64,000 bases of DNA, from assembly GCA_949152475.1 (NCBI GenBank), contig OX424555.1, positions 72,803,499 through 72,867,498 of the forward strand. Direction: 5' to 3'. The notes under the pieces are model-generated. The model worked only from the letters and a program-made list of their open reading frames with translations. It did no database searches and was not told the DNA's origin. The stretch comes from Terebella lapidaria (Eukaryota > Annelida > Polychaeta > Terebellida > Terebellidae). Every line of letters begins with the position of its first letter. Within the stretch, counting starts at the first letter, position 1. The position numbers were made by a program, and so were the translations under genes. Of the stretch, positions 10,872 to 22,587 are shown piece after piece.

Positions 10872-13402
10872 TCACACACGATAGCGGGTACGACTTGGCA
10901 CGTTATGATGTTTGTACCTGTGGTGGCAAGAATGTCTAACCCTATCACCCGGGCAACATCTATACAAGGATGCATCATAGACAGCTACGCCACAACACCT
11001 GGGGCTGATACCCATCTTGAAATAAACCCTAGTCTCACAGCATATGTGTGTGTTGGTGTCATACGTCCTGTAGCCACACACGTCCATGCTATAGTCTCTG
11101 GAGTGTCCCGGGGGTGCTCTGTTCTGTTGAGGTGTTCTGTTGTCAACCTGAGGAGGAGGAGGTGGAGGTGGACGATCTGCACGCCGCCCGTCGTTTTGAG
11201 GTAGATGTGAATAGCTGGTCCTCGCGTCGAGTGCGGGACTACAGCAGGTGGCGTTCCGGCCGTTGTCGAGCTCCCGCCTGCAACATTCTCGCCGTCTGTG
11301 GTGTGTCCCCTGTCTACAACACGAAGGCTGGTGACGATGGCCCTCAGATCCCCTAGAATGCTGGTTGTTCTTGTGTTGCACTTTTTGTTGCACGCGACTT
11401 ACGGAGTAGTAGCTGTCTGAAACTTCATTCCCACGGTGGTGGTTCTGTGTGGTACGTTCCTTGTCGGATTTTTGTCGGATTTTGTCAGATCTGCCAAGCT
11501 TGAGGTCGCAACACTGGAAAGCCTGACCCGTGGAGAAGTAGCCATGGCGACAACACATCTCCAAGTCATTGCCGTTTTCATGACAACATGATTCCGGCTC
11601 CTCGATATCAGGACTGTCCGCAAAGTAGAAGTATGCCAGGTCCCCCGGAATGTCACCACGCTGTTGGTCGCCACGCTTCCTCCCACAGCATAGAGGCTGC
11701 ACTCCCCGCCGCCTGAAGCCGTCGGCACAGCACTTGGGCTGGCGCGCCTCCTCTACGCCACAGCAAGACATGTAGGGGTCCTCCGTGGTCGTCGTCGGTT
11801 CCGTGGTCGTGGCTTGAGTTGTTGTTGTCGTTGTAGTGGTGATAGTGGGTGTGGTAGTTGGTGTGGTAGTAGGTGTGGTAGTAGGTGTGGTAGTAGGTGT
11901 GGTAGTAGGTGTGGTAGTTGGCGTGGTGGTAGGTTTAGTACTAGGTGTTGTTGTGGGAATTGTCGTGGCTTCAGTCGTGGTTGTTGTTGCTGTTGTTGTT
12001 GCTTCCGTTGTTGTTGTAGGTTCCGTCGTTGTTGTTGCTGTTGTTGTCGTTGTGGGTGTAGTGGTAGATGTTGTTGTGGGTGTTGTTGTTGGTAGTGGTG
12101 TTGTGGTAGTACTTGGTGTAGGTGGTCGCGTTCTTTGTGTAGTAGTTGACTCTTCGACGTCACAACAGAAAGGCACTATTCCAGTCATCTCCAGGCCATA
12201 GCGACAACAGTGACGACGCTCGGAACTAGAGCAACAAGATGTTGGTTGCCCTTCGAAAGGGTTCTTTATTTCCTGGGGAGCCTTGCTGTCAGACCTGTCT
12301 GATGATCCGGAGTCCTGACAGCAGTAGCCACGCCTCGCGTAGTTAGAACAACAACTCGGTCGGATGTTCCCCGAGCAACACCCAGTGCCCGCTCTGTAGG
12401 GACTGAACACGTTGCCACAGCATGCATTCCCGCCGTAGTAACTTCTATGGATAGGAGTTAATTTGTTGGAAAAGGCTTGTCTTCTGGCGTAGTTGAATCC
12501 TTCAATGCTGCTCGAACAACAGTGATGGTGACGGGCAGAGGCTATACAGCAAGACGGTCTGAATCCATACAGGTTACAACATTTGGGTCGTCTTCTCATT
12601 AGACCACAGCAAGACGGATGCGGACTCAAACTGTTACAACATGTGCTTAGAGGTGACCGAGGTACTGTATCCAAGGGGTAGGTTGTGACGAACATTGGGG
12701 CGGGAGTAGGCGCGGTTCGCCGCACCGGTGGCACGTAAATTGGGGGCACGTTAGGTGGGTCACGATCTGTAGCTGGATCAATGTATGAAACTCCCATTCC
12801 AGCTGGGGAGTGTACTTGCTCGTTCAGCGCTGCCACGTCCCCGAGACCGCGAGGTGCCCCCGCTTGGTCCGACTGGGGACAACAGTAGCCTTCACTTGGT
12901 GTACAACACTTCCAGTCTCCATCGGGCTGTGTACAGCAGACCGGAGTTTCATTCTCTGTACAGCACGGCGGTAATAACCATGAAGCCTCAGCAGCAGCTC
13001 GGCAGCAGTTTTCCCTCTCGTCCCTTGAGTTCATGGAACAGCAGGCCGGTCTGAACCCTGGCACGTCAACTCTGACCTGTTCTACACTGTTACAGCACCC
13101 CTCGTCCCTTCGACAGCACGTCCAGCCGCCGGCGCCATGGCAGCACGTGGAGCCGACCCCGCCCAGCTGTATGAGGTACCCGTCCTGACAGTCCTGGGTC
13201 AAAGCGTCGTAACCCCGGGAACCACAGCAGCGGGGCAGGCGCCCGTTCCTGTGGACGATCGTCGTGCCACAACACATAAAGTGATGCGCGTCGTAGCCCA
13301 CACTGCCACAGCAGGCCGGACGGAATCCAGACCGAATGTAAATCAACCCATCGCAGCAGATCGTGTGTCGAGGGTTCACCTTGAAACCTCCGCAGAGGTC
13401 AT
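10872..13402 (-). CDS. Galaxin-like cysteine-pair-rich secreted protein, exon 2 (last exon)
   Basis: Exon 2 encodes 843 residues, counting the split first codon, and runs to TGA at 10872-10874. A strong acceptor (T-run then CTCCAG) precedes it, so the in-frame ATG at 13424 lies in the intron and is not the start. The chain is built around di-cysteine steps; I count about 37 CC pairs, 25 before and 12 after a threonine-rich block. At both ends the spacing is the classic galaxin pattern, with CCGSVGYDA and CCGSRGYDA near the N-terminus and CGYRTYDT and CCGVAVYDA at the C-terminus. The Thr-rich block spans about residues 445-560 of the joined protein, and a seven-proline run lies near 770. Galaxins are secreted matrix proteins first known from coral skeleton and later from mollusc shells; a matrix role here is inference. 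The length exceeds coral galaxin (about 340 residues). No membrane anchor is seen after the signal peptide. Confidence 0.85.
11770..12140 (-). repeat. Coding minisatellite giving a Thr-rich, mucin-like block
   Basis: On the minus strand this is a run of ACC/ACT/ACA threonine codons, with 12-bp units encoding Thr-Thr-Pro-Thr-type repeats (about seven clean units around 11846-11930) and more degenerate Thr/Ala/Glu triplet repeats beside them. The frame stays open throughout and sits between two di-cysteine blocks. Such tracts are usually heavily O-glycosylated spacers. Copy number is likely to vary between individuals. Long frames on the opposite strand (Val/Gly or Cys/Arg rich) are shadows of this repeat. 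Confidence 0.8.
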
Positions 13403-16400
13403 CTGGAGAAAAAAACAACAACATGAAAATGATCAGTCGTCAAGTTTTATGTACATGCATAGGCCTGGAATTGATATATATGTACATGTCGCTCATATAT
13501 GATGCCAATGAGCATCGTTTCATTTAGCAACTAGGTAAATACATCTAGAAAGGTGATCTCATTCCTGACATGGTGACATATTTTTCAGAGCTTGCGAACG
13601 TCATTTGAACGCCAAAACATAGTACCAAGGGTACTGCAGCTTACCGGCAAACATGCTATTGAAAGTAGTCTGAGGCCAAGTTCAAGGTCATCAACAGACC
13701 CAGCACATATGATTCTCTACATGTATATAATACAACCATAAGGTCCATCTGTCATCACTTATTCTGCAGAGGCCAATTACCAAAATTATTTACATTAGAT
13801 GTGATACCGGAGATTCACCACTCAAGGTAATCTGAGGTCAAGATCAAGGTCCCGAAAAGATCCAACACATATGACTTCTTATATGCTCACAAATACACAA
13901 ATACAAATCTAAGCAATATGTACATGATCTGCAGAGGCCAACTCACATATTTCAGGTCGAACGTGATCCTGAGATTCACCATTCAGTTTGCTGAGGTCAA
14001 GCTCAAGGTCATTAAAAGTTCCAGCATATGTGAGTCCCTATATACTCACGAAAAAACCTAAGCATGATCTACAAGCGTTGTGTCCACAAATGCTAATTTA
14101 CACATTCCAAGTGGACTTTGAGACTTCAGGTCAAGTTTAAGGTGACCAACAGAGCTATCATAAATGACTTCTCATATGTTCATAATTCCTAAGCTCTATC
14201 TACAAGATTAATATCAGCATAGGTAAATTTATACAAAAATATTACAGACACAGACGGCGGATTATGGGCGAATGACCGAATGGGCCGGTAAGATTAAAAG
14301 TTGAGAGTCGTAATTGACCTGTCACTTATTAGATCAAAAATCACACACATGCACCAGACTATACTATGATGGGAGCGTTCTACTTTGAAAGATGTGGTTC
14401 GGAATTATCCACCCTTGCAGAGACCCGTTTGCATATATAAAAGCACGCTGATAACAAGTCTTGGTCTTCCTCGATGTAAAAAAAATAAACGTAACCACAC
14501 TACCAGAACCTATGCTCATGTTTTCTCGCATTTCTCGCATCCACTGTTTTTCTTATATCCACTGTATTTCTTATATAAAGTTCTTCACCTAATAATGAAA
14601 CACTGTAGGGAATAATTACCCCTGTGCTGAACACTTCAGAGGTAACACTGCCCCTAACGCGCTGATATATATAGCTGCCAACATTATAAATCATACCCAG
14701 GCGTCAAGGTGATTGAATCAGTCGCTTTGAGTGACACTGATATGTCATACCAGGGCTGAAGGATGGCATGAATGTTGAATAAATTTATATGTGCAGCCAC
14801 AATCAGTAATCAAACCCAACCAACAATGCATGATACAGTAGCTACACGCCTGTAGTGTAGCAAGGACAATGTCAGTTAGATTTATAATATAATTATTATA
14901 ATAATTATAGAGTTGTATTTCTAAAGGGTGCCAAATGACGCACAATGAGATACAGTATCAACCTCCAAGTGTATTAGTAATGACGTAGTATACACGCTCA
15001 TACATTGAAGACGAATGTATATGGTACAATTAAGTAATATTCTTGTTGTTCTCGTTCTCGGGGCCAATCTCATCAACATACATGGTCTTAGGTGCAAAAA
15101 TAGCTTTTATCTGCAATCGACGCTACAATACATATTTTTTTCCAAATAATTATGGGTAATCTCACAGCATTACCTGATAATGCTAAATGTTTGTACCAAA
15201 AGAGAATACTATGATGCAAAAGGCGATACGTTATCATGGTGTAAACTACATTTGTGCACCATGGTGCCACACCTAACACTCTGGTGTCGGATTTTCCTTT
15301 CATGGTTGCTGACATATTGTCTTTAAGTTTGGCCAAGTCTATTAACGACCTATTCAACTATCTTATCTAGTTATCATGAGTAAAGGAAACCGACCGTTGC
15401 TGAATATCCTTTTAACTCGAACATCAGTCGAAGGCAGTCTGGGAAATGTTCCATGCCTTCAGAGCAGGTTCTGTATGTATTGACCCCGGAATATGTTGGT
15501 CGTAGACACATCATTAGCGTTATGACACTTGTGTAAGCACACACGCGTACCAGTGGCATAAACTAAATGTACTAAGTACTGAGAATTGTTATGATGAATG
15601 AGGCCTATCAACGCACCAATTTTTACAGTCATAACACGGCCGTTTTAATGGGGTGCTGTGAATCTGTGAATATTCAGCGAAACGGGAAGCTAATATCTAG
15701 TTGCACACCGCATAAGCACTCCACACAATACTCATCATTTCAAGAATCAGCAAATGCAGTGGCGTTTATAAGATAGTTTCATCATAACTCATCAGATTTT
15801 TCAAAATAGAATTTTACAAATTTCGAAATGAAAGTTACGTGAGTAGAAAATCAATCGTATTTTCAACAAAGAATATCTGACACCTTGAAACACGAACTTA
15901 GGAATATTGTTTTTATTCATAAGAGATTTGTGAAATTCGCTTGAATAAATGGGTCCCATAATAATAAATGGAGTTTTTTCTTTGGTATCCTTTCACAAAA
16001 ACTAATTCTGATAGAAAAAAGATATATCTATACTTTCTCGGGAAGATGTTTTAAATTTTGAGGAATGTATCGGTAGGTACGTGTATATAAGTCTAAACAG
16101 ATATCAATTCGATATGCCACGAAATGTTACTTGCAATATAGGAATGGAATAGTGATTGTAATTTGCAACTTACTAAAATATTGATAGAGTGAATACATCT
16201 ACGATTGCAAGACTATTTCCGTTATAGCTTGTGAATGGATAAAATAATACATGGAATGTCCAATACATTTTCAGCCTTCAGAAGTTTGAATATATATGGC
16301 GATACAGTAGACCACTTTATTGAGTTTCTCCCCCACTGACATGTCAAGTACTGTATATACATATCCCTATCTACTCCGCGTGTTCCCCAGTAAACTTTGC

Positions 16401-17181
16401 TGCACACAATGGCGCCTATTACCGACCCTCAGTCACCGAGACATTAACGTCGCCCGCTTTGTCAAGGACCCCCTTTCATAGTAGACGCATCTTGGTTTTG
16501 TATGTTATTTGGGGGGCGTCTCCCCCAAATTATATATTCGTTGTAACGTTAAATGATTGACTCCATTTAAAAGTGGCAAACTTGAAAAGACCAACTGATT
16601 GATGACGCTTTTTAATTGTTCGCCGAAGCCTGAACCAGTTGAATGTAATCTAAACCATTATAGCAAGTAAACACCATCTTGGAGGGCAATAAAGAGACAT
16701 ATAATATATTTCCGTGGTTCAAATGTTAGTTGATAATGGTTTTCTAAATGTGTTATGTTGGAAAGCAAACACTTACTGAATAACTTGTGTGAAAGCATAA
16801 CACACTAATAACTGCCTTGTTTATTCATATACTGATAATGTGTTGGTAGAATTCGGTTTTAAGATTTGAACTTAATTTTGAATGTTACTGAAATCTATTG
16901 GCAATGCACTGATACCTGGAAATGAATTTCCTCCAATAATTATATATATTTCTAGAGAATTTCGTTTGTTTGCTTCTATTCATGTGAAAATATCCACATT
17001 TGACATTTTGATAATTAAATATGTCAACATTTACACAACCAAACCCATTAAGTATTTAACCTAACTATGCTAGAGTTATTCTTTCCTCTTCAGGGCGACT
17101 TAACATTGAAAAGAAATATCAACACGATTTAAGACATTAAAAGACAGGTAAATGGCAGATGAATAGCTGAGATGAACTTAC
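13403..17181 (-). other. Intron 1 of the galaxin-like gene
   Basis: About 3.8 kb, bounded by GTAAGT at 17176-17181 and CTCCAG at 13403-13408 on the minus strand. Both splice sites cut after the first base of a codon, so the phases match. Apart from a Helentron-like copy at 13620-14300 it contains AT-rich sequence in which I see no gene, RNA or clear repeat. Short frames in 14.3-17.1 kb look random. Confidence 0.7.
13620..14300 (-). mobile_element. Helentron-like family B element in the galaxin-like intron
   Basis: Read on the minus strand, the 5' end near 14296 has a worn CTTACCGGCCC. The body has scattered TGACCTTGA words. The 3' end has GCCGGTAAGCT, two bases, then a perfect hairpin with arms AGTACC and GGTACT (13621-13635) followed by A and a TG-rich flank. 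The 3' stem differs from the copy at 63.8 kb by a paired change that keeps base pairing. No coding capacity. It lies in the same orientation as the host gene. Confidence 0.65.
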
Positions 17182-17254
17182 CCTGTCCCCTGACTATAGT
17201 CACCAGTGACAGCAGCAGGACCAGGAGGTAGTGTGTGGGCAGTCCTCGGGTCAT
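17182..17254 (-). CDS. Galaxin-like protein, exon 1 (signal peptide)
   Basis: The ATG at 17254 opens 24 codons, beginning MTRGLP, with a hydrophobic core LLVLLLSLVTIV ending VRGQ, then a single base before a consensus GTAAGT donor. This is a typical secretory signal peptide; cleavage near VRG/Q is likely. The leftover base is G, and the exon 2 acceptor supplies AT, so the junction codon is GAT (Asp) and the frame runs on into exon 2, giving a protein of about 867 residues. Exon 1 was assigned by this phase match and by content, not by a transcript. The start context GGCCATGA is acceptable. No convincing TATA box is seen upstream. Confidence 0.75.
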
Positions 17255-17589
17255 GGCCAAGGTCCGCAGCACAATAAGAGCACCATTAAAAATCTGTCAG
17301 GTCCCTTCACCGCAACTCTGATCAATGATCATGGTTCTCGAGATAGAAAATTAAGTTCACATTTTGTGTTCGACATATATTTACTGTATGTGGATTCTTG
17401 ATCCGAAATGTGTGTTTCAGGTGATAGACACAACCATTTTTCTTTAAATCCAATAAGCAAAAATCCTCTGTTCACTTTTTGCCTGCGTAACTGAATGCTT
17501 CAAATCAACATCGGCTTCTTTTTTTATTCCTAAACATCTGTCCGTTCTTCAAACGTCATGTTGCCAAGATTTTAAATGCCATTTAAAAA

Positions 17590-17880
17590 TGCACCGGCGC
17601 TGTAATATTTTGTCTATGGATGATCCACTTCAGTTGATCCGCGGCTCGATGGTGGAGGATCCGTGTTCCGGATATCCTGTCAGTGTCGGGTTGCCGGCTG
17701 TTGGCCGCCTGACGTCTCGTGACCAGCTGCCTCGCTCGCGTGCTGACCGCCGCCGTGTGCCTGTCCGTCAGGCCGCCTCTGTGGTGATGGAGCCGCCCTG
17801 TGCGCGCTATTGAATACGTACGGCTGGGCGCCTTCTGGCGGGCTTCAGCCGAACACTCACTTCTGGAGGATGATGAACGG
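17590..17880. promoter_or_regulatory. CpG-rich island upstream of the galaxin-like gene
   Basis: About 290 bases of markedly GC- and CpG-rich DNA (many CGC/GCG words) stand out from the AT-rich surroundings, starting about 330 bases upstream of the signal-peptide ATG. Open frames exist on both strands (a 74-codon one on +) but show no recognisable protein and are expected from the low stop density of GC-rich DNA. It may be a promoter island, a 5' UTR exon or an unrelated insertion. Position favours a promoter role. Confidence 0.35.
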
Positions 17881-18224
17881 CTCGTGCTTTACCGATGATG
17901 ATTGGGTTTTGTCTGCGTTCCGCATTTATGCGTTAACAAAATAGTAAACACGGTGATTGGTGCCTCGTATTTCAGGACAAGTCATGAGTGCGTGTTCTCA
18001 GTTGCTCGTGCTCTTAGCTTCCTGCCAAGGGAATGTACAGTAATAAACAGGAAAATAAACAGGTATAGACATTCATGTACACCACTACTATAACAATCTG
18101 CACATACACGTGCGCGAGGGCCCAATTTCGATGAAAGAAAGTTTCGTTTTTCACTGTATCATACCATAATGATGGGCATACTGAATACCATACTCAAGTT
18201 CAACACAAAATCTCATGATTTTTG

Positions 18225-18745
18225 GCCATAACATTTTTTAAGATGCTCGGATCAATTTGAAATTTTATATGTTTCCATTTGGCACGAAACCGTATTTTCT
18301 CACCAACTTTCAGCCTTCTATCTTGAAAACTGAAAAAGTTGGCAATCTACCCCAATGTTAAATCTTGGACGCAAATCGGATCACAGGAATTCAAGTAAAT
18401 GGGGATTTCGTGATCTTTATTCCGCTAAGAAATGTAATATGATGAAAGTTTTTGAGTTGGAAAAATCATGCAGGTGTATTCTGATAAAATATCACTCTTG
18501 CAAAGTACTGTGCAATGCTAACATTGAACATGTCAAATTCTTCTCAGACTTGCAAATTTCATGTTTGATGTGCAATTTAACATTGGGGTAGATTGCCAAC
18601 CTTTTCAGTGTTCAAGAATTGCAAACTTCTTCAGTGTTGAAGACAGAAGTCTGAAATATGGTTGAAAAAATAAGATTTTGTGCCAGATGGAAACATATAA
18701 AATTTCAGATTGATCCGACCATCCTAAACGAAGTTATGACTTTAG
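18225..18745. repeat. Foldback element with arms of about 150 bp
   Basis: Left arm 18225-18360 and right arm about 18578-18745 are reverse complements. The shared words include GATCAATTTGAAATTTTATA (left) against its near-complement on the right, and the inner boundary CAATCTACCCCAATGTTAAA against its exact complement near 18577-18600. The central 200 bases have no partner. The right arm carries an extra CTTCAGTGTT-containing duplication. It is a non-coding, MITE-like inverted repeat of unknown superfamily. Confidence 0.7.
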
Positions 18746-18943
18746 TAGGCAAACATTTTTTTTCAATGCCGTTAAAAAAAAACTATTATCATTCTTTAAA
18801 CAACGGAGCACATTACAGAATTATTCATAACATATAATAAACGTTGAGGAACGCAAGGGTTTTATATATGGATGTCTTTGCATTTCAGCACAGAAATGAT
18901 TCTGAGGTTAATGCAACCAAAACCGGCCTTTCATGCAACTTAA

Positions 18944-19573
18944 GGCCCGGTCAGACAGCCGAAAACGCATAAATCATGTAAAAAAATTTGGTTAAGATTT
19001 GGTTGTGCGTGATTGTTAGATGAGAATTTGACCATTTTTGCTGATTTACGTGGTGAAAAATCACCGATGAATTGCGCAAGAACTACGGAAATGTCACGTA
19101 CAAATCACTAACGAAGCACGCACTTCAGCGCAAATCAGATTTTTTAAAGTGATTTTAAGTGATTGTCAGTGATTTAAGTGAAATATACGTATTACGAGAG
19201 CGGAACATGCGTGATATGTCAGTTATTCTTCAGTGAAAAGTCATCGATGAACGCGATAGCGGCAACATTTTCGAGACCAATCACTAATATTCTACGCATG
19301 TTTCGCGCATTGTCCACGTAAGAACTACGCAACCTACGCAGAAATAACGTAAAAACAGCTTAAAACTGGGTAAAGTCTTACGCGAACCGATTTTTGAGCT
19401 GCTAAAATCCGGAATCGCGTAAAACGATGATCGGCCGTACGTCCACATACAACCACTGAGGTTCCACGTCAGAAAAAATGATGAAATACGCAAACGACAG
19501 GTGTATCGCGTAAGACTAAAATTTTGTACGAAATTCATACGTAATTCATGCGTTTGGGCAGTGTGACCGCGCC
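18944..19573. mobile_element. MITE with TTAA target-site duplication
   Basis: Inverted ends GGCCCGGTCAGACAGCC and, at the other end, a complement of GGCGCGGTCACACTGCC are each flanked by TTAA (18940-18943 and 19574-19577). The 630-bp body has internal repeats of GTGATT/AAGTGA type and no coding frame. TTAA duplication points to piggyBac-like mobilisation; a PIF/Harbinger-type TTA/TAA target would also fit. Terminal identity is moderate, so the copy is not very recent. Confidence 0.75.
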
Positions 19574-19740
19574 TTAAGACTGAAATCAAGTTTAATCTTT
19601 GTGATATATCGGTACGAACATTAATGTATCATTTTATTGCAGTGGGGAATTTTTAATGTGCCATTCATATAATATCCGGAATGTACAAGTGGCAACCGTT
19701 CCGACCAAAATTCCCCAATTTTATACCAGCCATGGAACGA

Positions 19741-20062
19741 TTAAACTAACTAACTAAACTAATTATTAACTTTCGATTCAACCAAGTTAATTTAACTTAA
19801 CTCAATGAATTAAGTTACTTAATTTGGTTAAGTTAGTTTTTGTTTAATTTTCGCTCGAAATATGATTAACTTTTGATTTATTTTATTGAGTTATCAAGTG
19901 CAGTGGTGACATTTTGATATTTCATTTGGTTGTAAGGGATATAGCTTTTTGCCTATATTATTTCAATTTAACCTAATCAACTAACAATGCAAAATTGGGT
20001 TAACTTAATTGAATCAAGTTGAGAAAGATGACAGATTAACTTAACTTAATCAACTAAATTCT
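19741..20062. repeat. TTAACTTAA-rich low-complexity inverted repeat
   Basis: Both edges are rich in TTAACTTAA, TTAAGTTA and AACTAACT words with a less repetitive centre, and the edge words are mutually complementary. It resembles the foldback elements with short palindromic subrepeats at 21.6 and 32.8 kb, but no clean termini or target duplication are visible. Confidence 0.4.
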
Positions 20063-20439
20063 CGAAGTAATTGCCCCATGTCTGTTTTGTACTTTGAAAT
20101 ATTCAAACGTCTTCTCCAAGACCATTTGATGACAATCTTCTGAAACTTTGTATTGCGATACTATGGTTTGAACTTAGATTTTAAAAAATTTGAAATGTTC
20201 TATTTTCATTTTTTTGGTGAAAAAATAACTATAACTAAAAGTAATTTCAAGAAAAATCTGTCTGGTTGTTTTTATCTAAGAATTATTTCAGTGAAAATGG
20301 CCAAAATTACCCATTTTGCAGTTATTTTGTGTTGAAATTATGCATTTATCTACGCAAGAATATTAAATCCAAATTTATGTTTCCGGACGCACGATCTTAT
20401 ATTGATGATTGTTTGAAAGTTTGGAAATAATCAGCGGAA

Positions 20440-20800
20440 AATGACATCACTACCAAAATTCAAGGTCATGTCCACGACATGGGTGTGTATGTAAGATGGT
20501 CAGTGGATACGCAACTTTTAGGAAAGAGCTCAGGTTTATATTACGGTATGTACATAGGGAATGTTATATATGTTGGATAATTTGGTGAACTTGAACTTGC
20601 CTTTGAGCGCTCAAATCTACGATTATGTCCACCACAGTCGTTATCCTGCATGGATCTTATATGTTGTTTCCACAGAAAGCATATTTGGTGACCTTGAAAT
20701 GGAACTGAGTTGACCTTGAGTGTTTAAATTCAATCTTATGTTCACTACAAAATGTATTTCGAGAGGATTATATATACCGATAGGATATGATTTTGCAATG
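20440..20800 (+). repeat. Degenerate Helentron-like body fragment
   Basis: Contains TTCAAGGTCA, GGTGACCTTGAAATGGA and GTTGACCTTGAGTG spaced as in the family A/B bodies, without recognisable ends. Highly diverged. Confidence 0.4.
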
Positions 20801-21299
20801 TGCATATGATAGTTGTGATAATGATTAAACCATACTCGGGCCTACCTGCCGATGTATGGGCTATTCACGGTACTTCTGAAACAGTGTACGTTGATGAAAT
20901 TTCGGTATAGTTTCTATACCTTCTCGAAAGTAATTTATGGCTAATTTAGGCAACCTTCTCTAAGCAAATTTATGAATAATTTAGGCATTCTACTTCAACC
21001 TTACCGGTTACCATCATAACGTGCATGAAGTGCTACCATTAGGTATTACCCAAAATATACATGGTTTATAGTATACTTCCTGATTATTATATGTAGAGTT
21101 CACATCGTTAGGCATGTACCTCGATTCTGTGACTGTATATGCACAAAATGTTTTTTGTGTACGTTTCCGAACGCTTGAACTTGAACGTTGTAGAATGTTT
21201 ACAGAAGGTCATTGAATTCGAACGCCATGGAACCGTTGCCAGTTATTTTGATGTGCATTTATAAACGTTGAGATTCGTCGTCGATACTAGCGCACTTTT

Positions 21300-21470
21300 T
21301 ATATTAGGCTTAGGGACCGGTCAGGTGGGGGGATGGAGGGTTTGGTAAAAACTGGGAGGGGCGGGGGGGGCTGGGTGGTGGTTTCACACTTTCATTTTCA
21401 ACATTATTGGGGGGGGGGGGGGGTCATAATTTTACTTTTGATGGGACTGGAGGGGGGGGGGGGGGGTCGG
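21300..21470. repeat. G-run tract with quadruplex potential
   Basis: The + strand holds several G-runs, including uninterrupted ones of about 14 bases near 21411-21423 and 21453-21466, plus many GGG/GGGG groups from 21325 on. Four or more G-runs with short loops satisfy the usual G-quadruplex rule. Long homopolymers are also prone to length error in assemblies. Confidence 0.6.
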
Positions 21471-21589
21471 AGTTTGAAATTGAGTTATTTTGGGAAAATT
21501 TGAATGGTAAAATAGTTAAATAATTAGTTGGAAACAATCCACTCAATATCAGTACATGGACTACGGAGGCGTATTAGGGCCACATGAGT

Positions 21590-22555
21590 TTTGTTTTCAA
21601 TTCAATTTGTCGACTTCGAGATAATATCTCTAAAAATCGAGCTAATATCTCGATGAATCGACTTATTATCTCGATTAATCGACTTATTATCTCGATAAAT
21701 CAAGATATTTTCTCGATTAATCGAGTTATTTATCTCAATAAATCGAGTTAATTATCTCGATGAATCGAGTTAATTATCTCGATAAATCGACTTAATATCT
21801 CGATAAATCGAGATATTATCTCGATGAATCAACTTATTATCTCGATAAATCAAGTTAGCAATCTCGATAAATCGAGTTAATTTTCTCGATAAATCGAGTT
21901 GATTATCTCAATAAATCGACTTATATCCTGGGCGTTTAAAGTTCAAGTAAAATGGAAATATGTTTCGAGTCACATTATTCATATTGAACACTATGTTGAA
22001 TAGGTTTATATGATGGACAATTATAACGTTAAATATTGAATAATACAGACCAAACTACCGAATTAAAAACTATAGTGAAGTTACTATATCACTATCTCTT
22101 AGAAAGATGCAACATGTTCATGAATGAAAATGGTATAATTGTTTTGTTTCTTAAAAATTATTTAGCTATTAAACATGGAATGAGGTATATTCATTAAGTT
22201 ACAAATCTGCATGGCTTCTTCAATTGAATAGTTTGGTATTATTTCAGAGATTAATGTAATGACTGTTAATCATATTCTCCACATAGTCTTCAATATGAGT
22301 GATCAGTATATTTTCTTTGTCCTATTGTTGCCAAGGAAACCAATGAAATGGTATGGCTCGCCTATATTATGGTCATTGCATATTCATTTTACTTGTACTT
22401 TAAATGTCTGAGTCTTATAAGTCGATTTATCGAGATACAATCTCAATTTATCGAGATAATTAACTCGATTTATCGAGATAATATCTCGATTTATCGAGAT
22501 AACTAACTCGATTTATCGAGAAAATAAGTCGACATATTGAATTTTCAAAAAACAC
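21590..22555. repeat. Foldback element with ATCTCGATAAATCGAG subrepeats in its arms
   Basis: The left arm (about 21600-21925) is a tandem array of roughly 20-24 bp units of ATCTCGATAAATCGAGTTA type. The right arm (about 22415-22540) holds fewer units in inverted orientation. The unique centre also has inverted edges, with TTTAAAGTTCAAGTAAAATG near 21937 complementary to CATTTTACTTGTACTTTAAA near 22385. Outer edges resemble each other (TTCAATTYRATTTGTCGACTT type). Individual units are self-complementary. Tandem subrepeats in long inverted ends are the hallmark of foldback transposons; no transposase is present. Confidence 0.7.
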
Positions 22556-22587
22556 CAACATCAAGAGATGCCGCAATCCGTGTGCAT

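Noticed and set aside
11814-12201. Val/Gly-rich and Cys/Arg/Ser-rich frames on the + strand
   Set aside because: They are antisense shadows of the Thr-coding minisatellite of the galaxin-like gene.
13403-13424. ATG at 13424 as the start of the galaxin-like protein
   Set aside because: It lies just upstream of a strong splice acceptor; the signal-peptide exon at 17182-17254 supplies a proper start and matches in phase.
17589-17813. 74-codon frame in the CpG island as a coding exon
   Set aside because: Open frames occur on both strands because GC-rich DNA has few stops; no protein similarity or splice pattern supports one.
18944-19573. LTR-type element
   Set aside because: Ends are inverted, not direct, with TTAA flanks; no LTR, primer site or coding remnants were seen here or elsewhere in the window.
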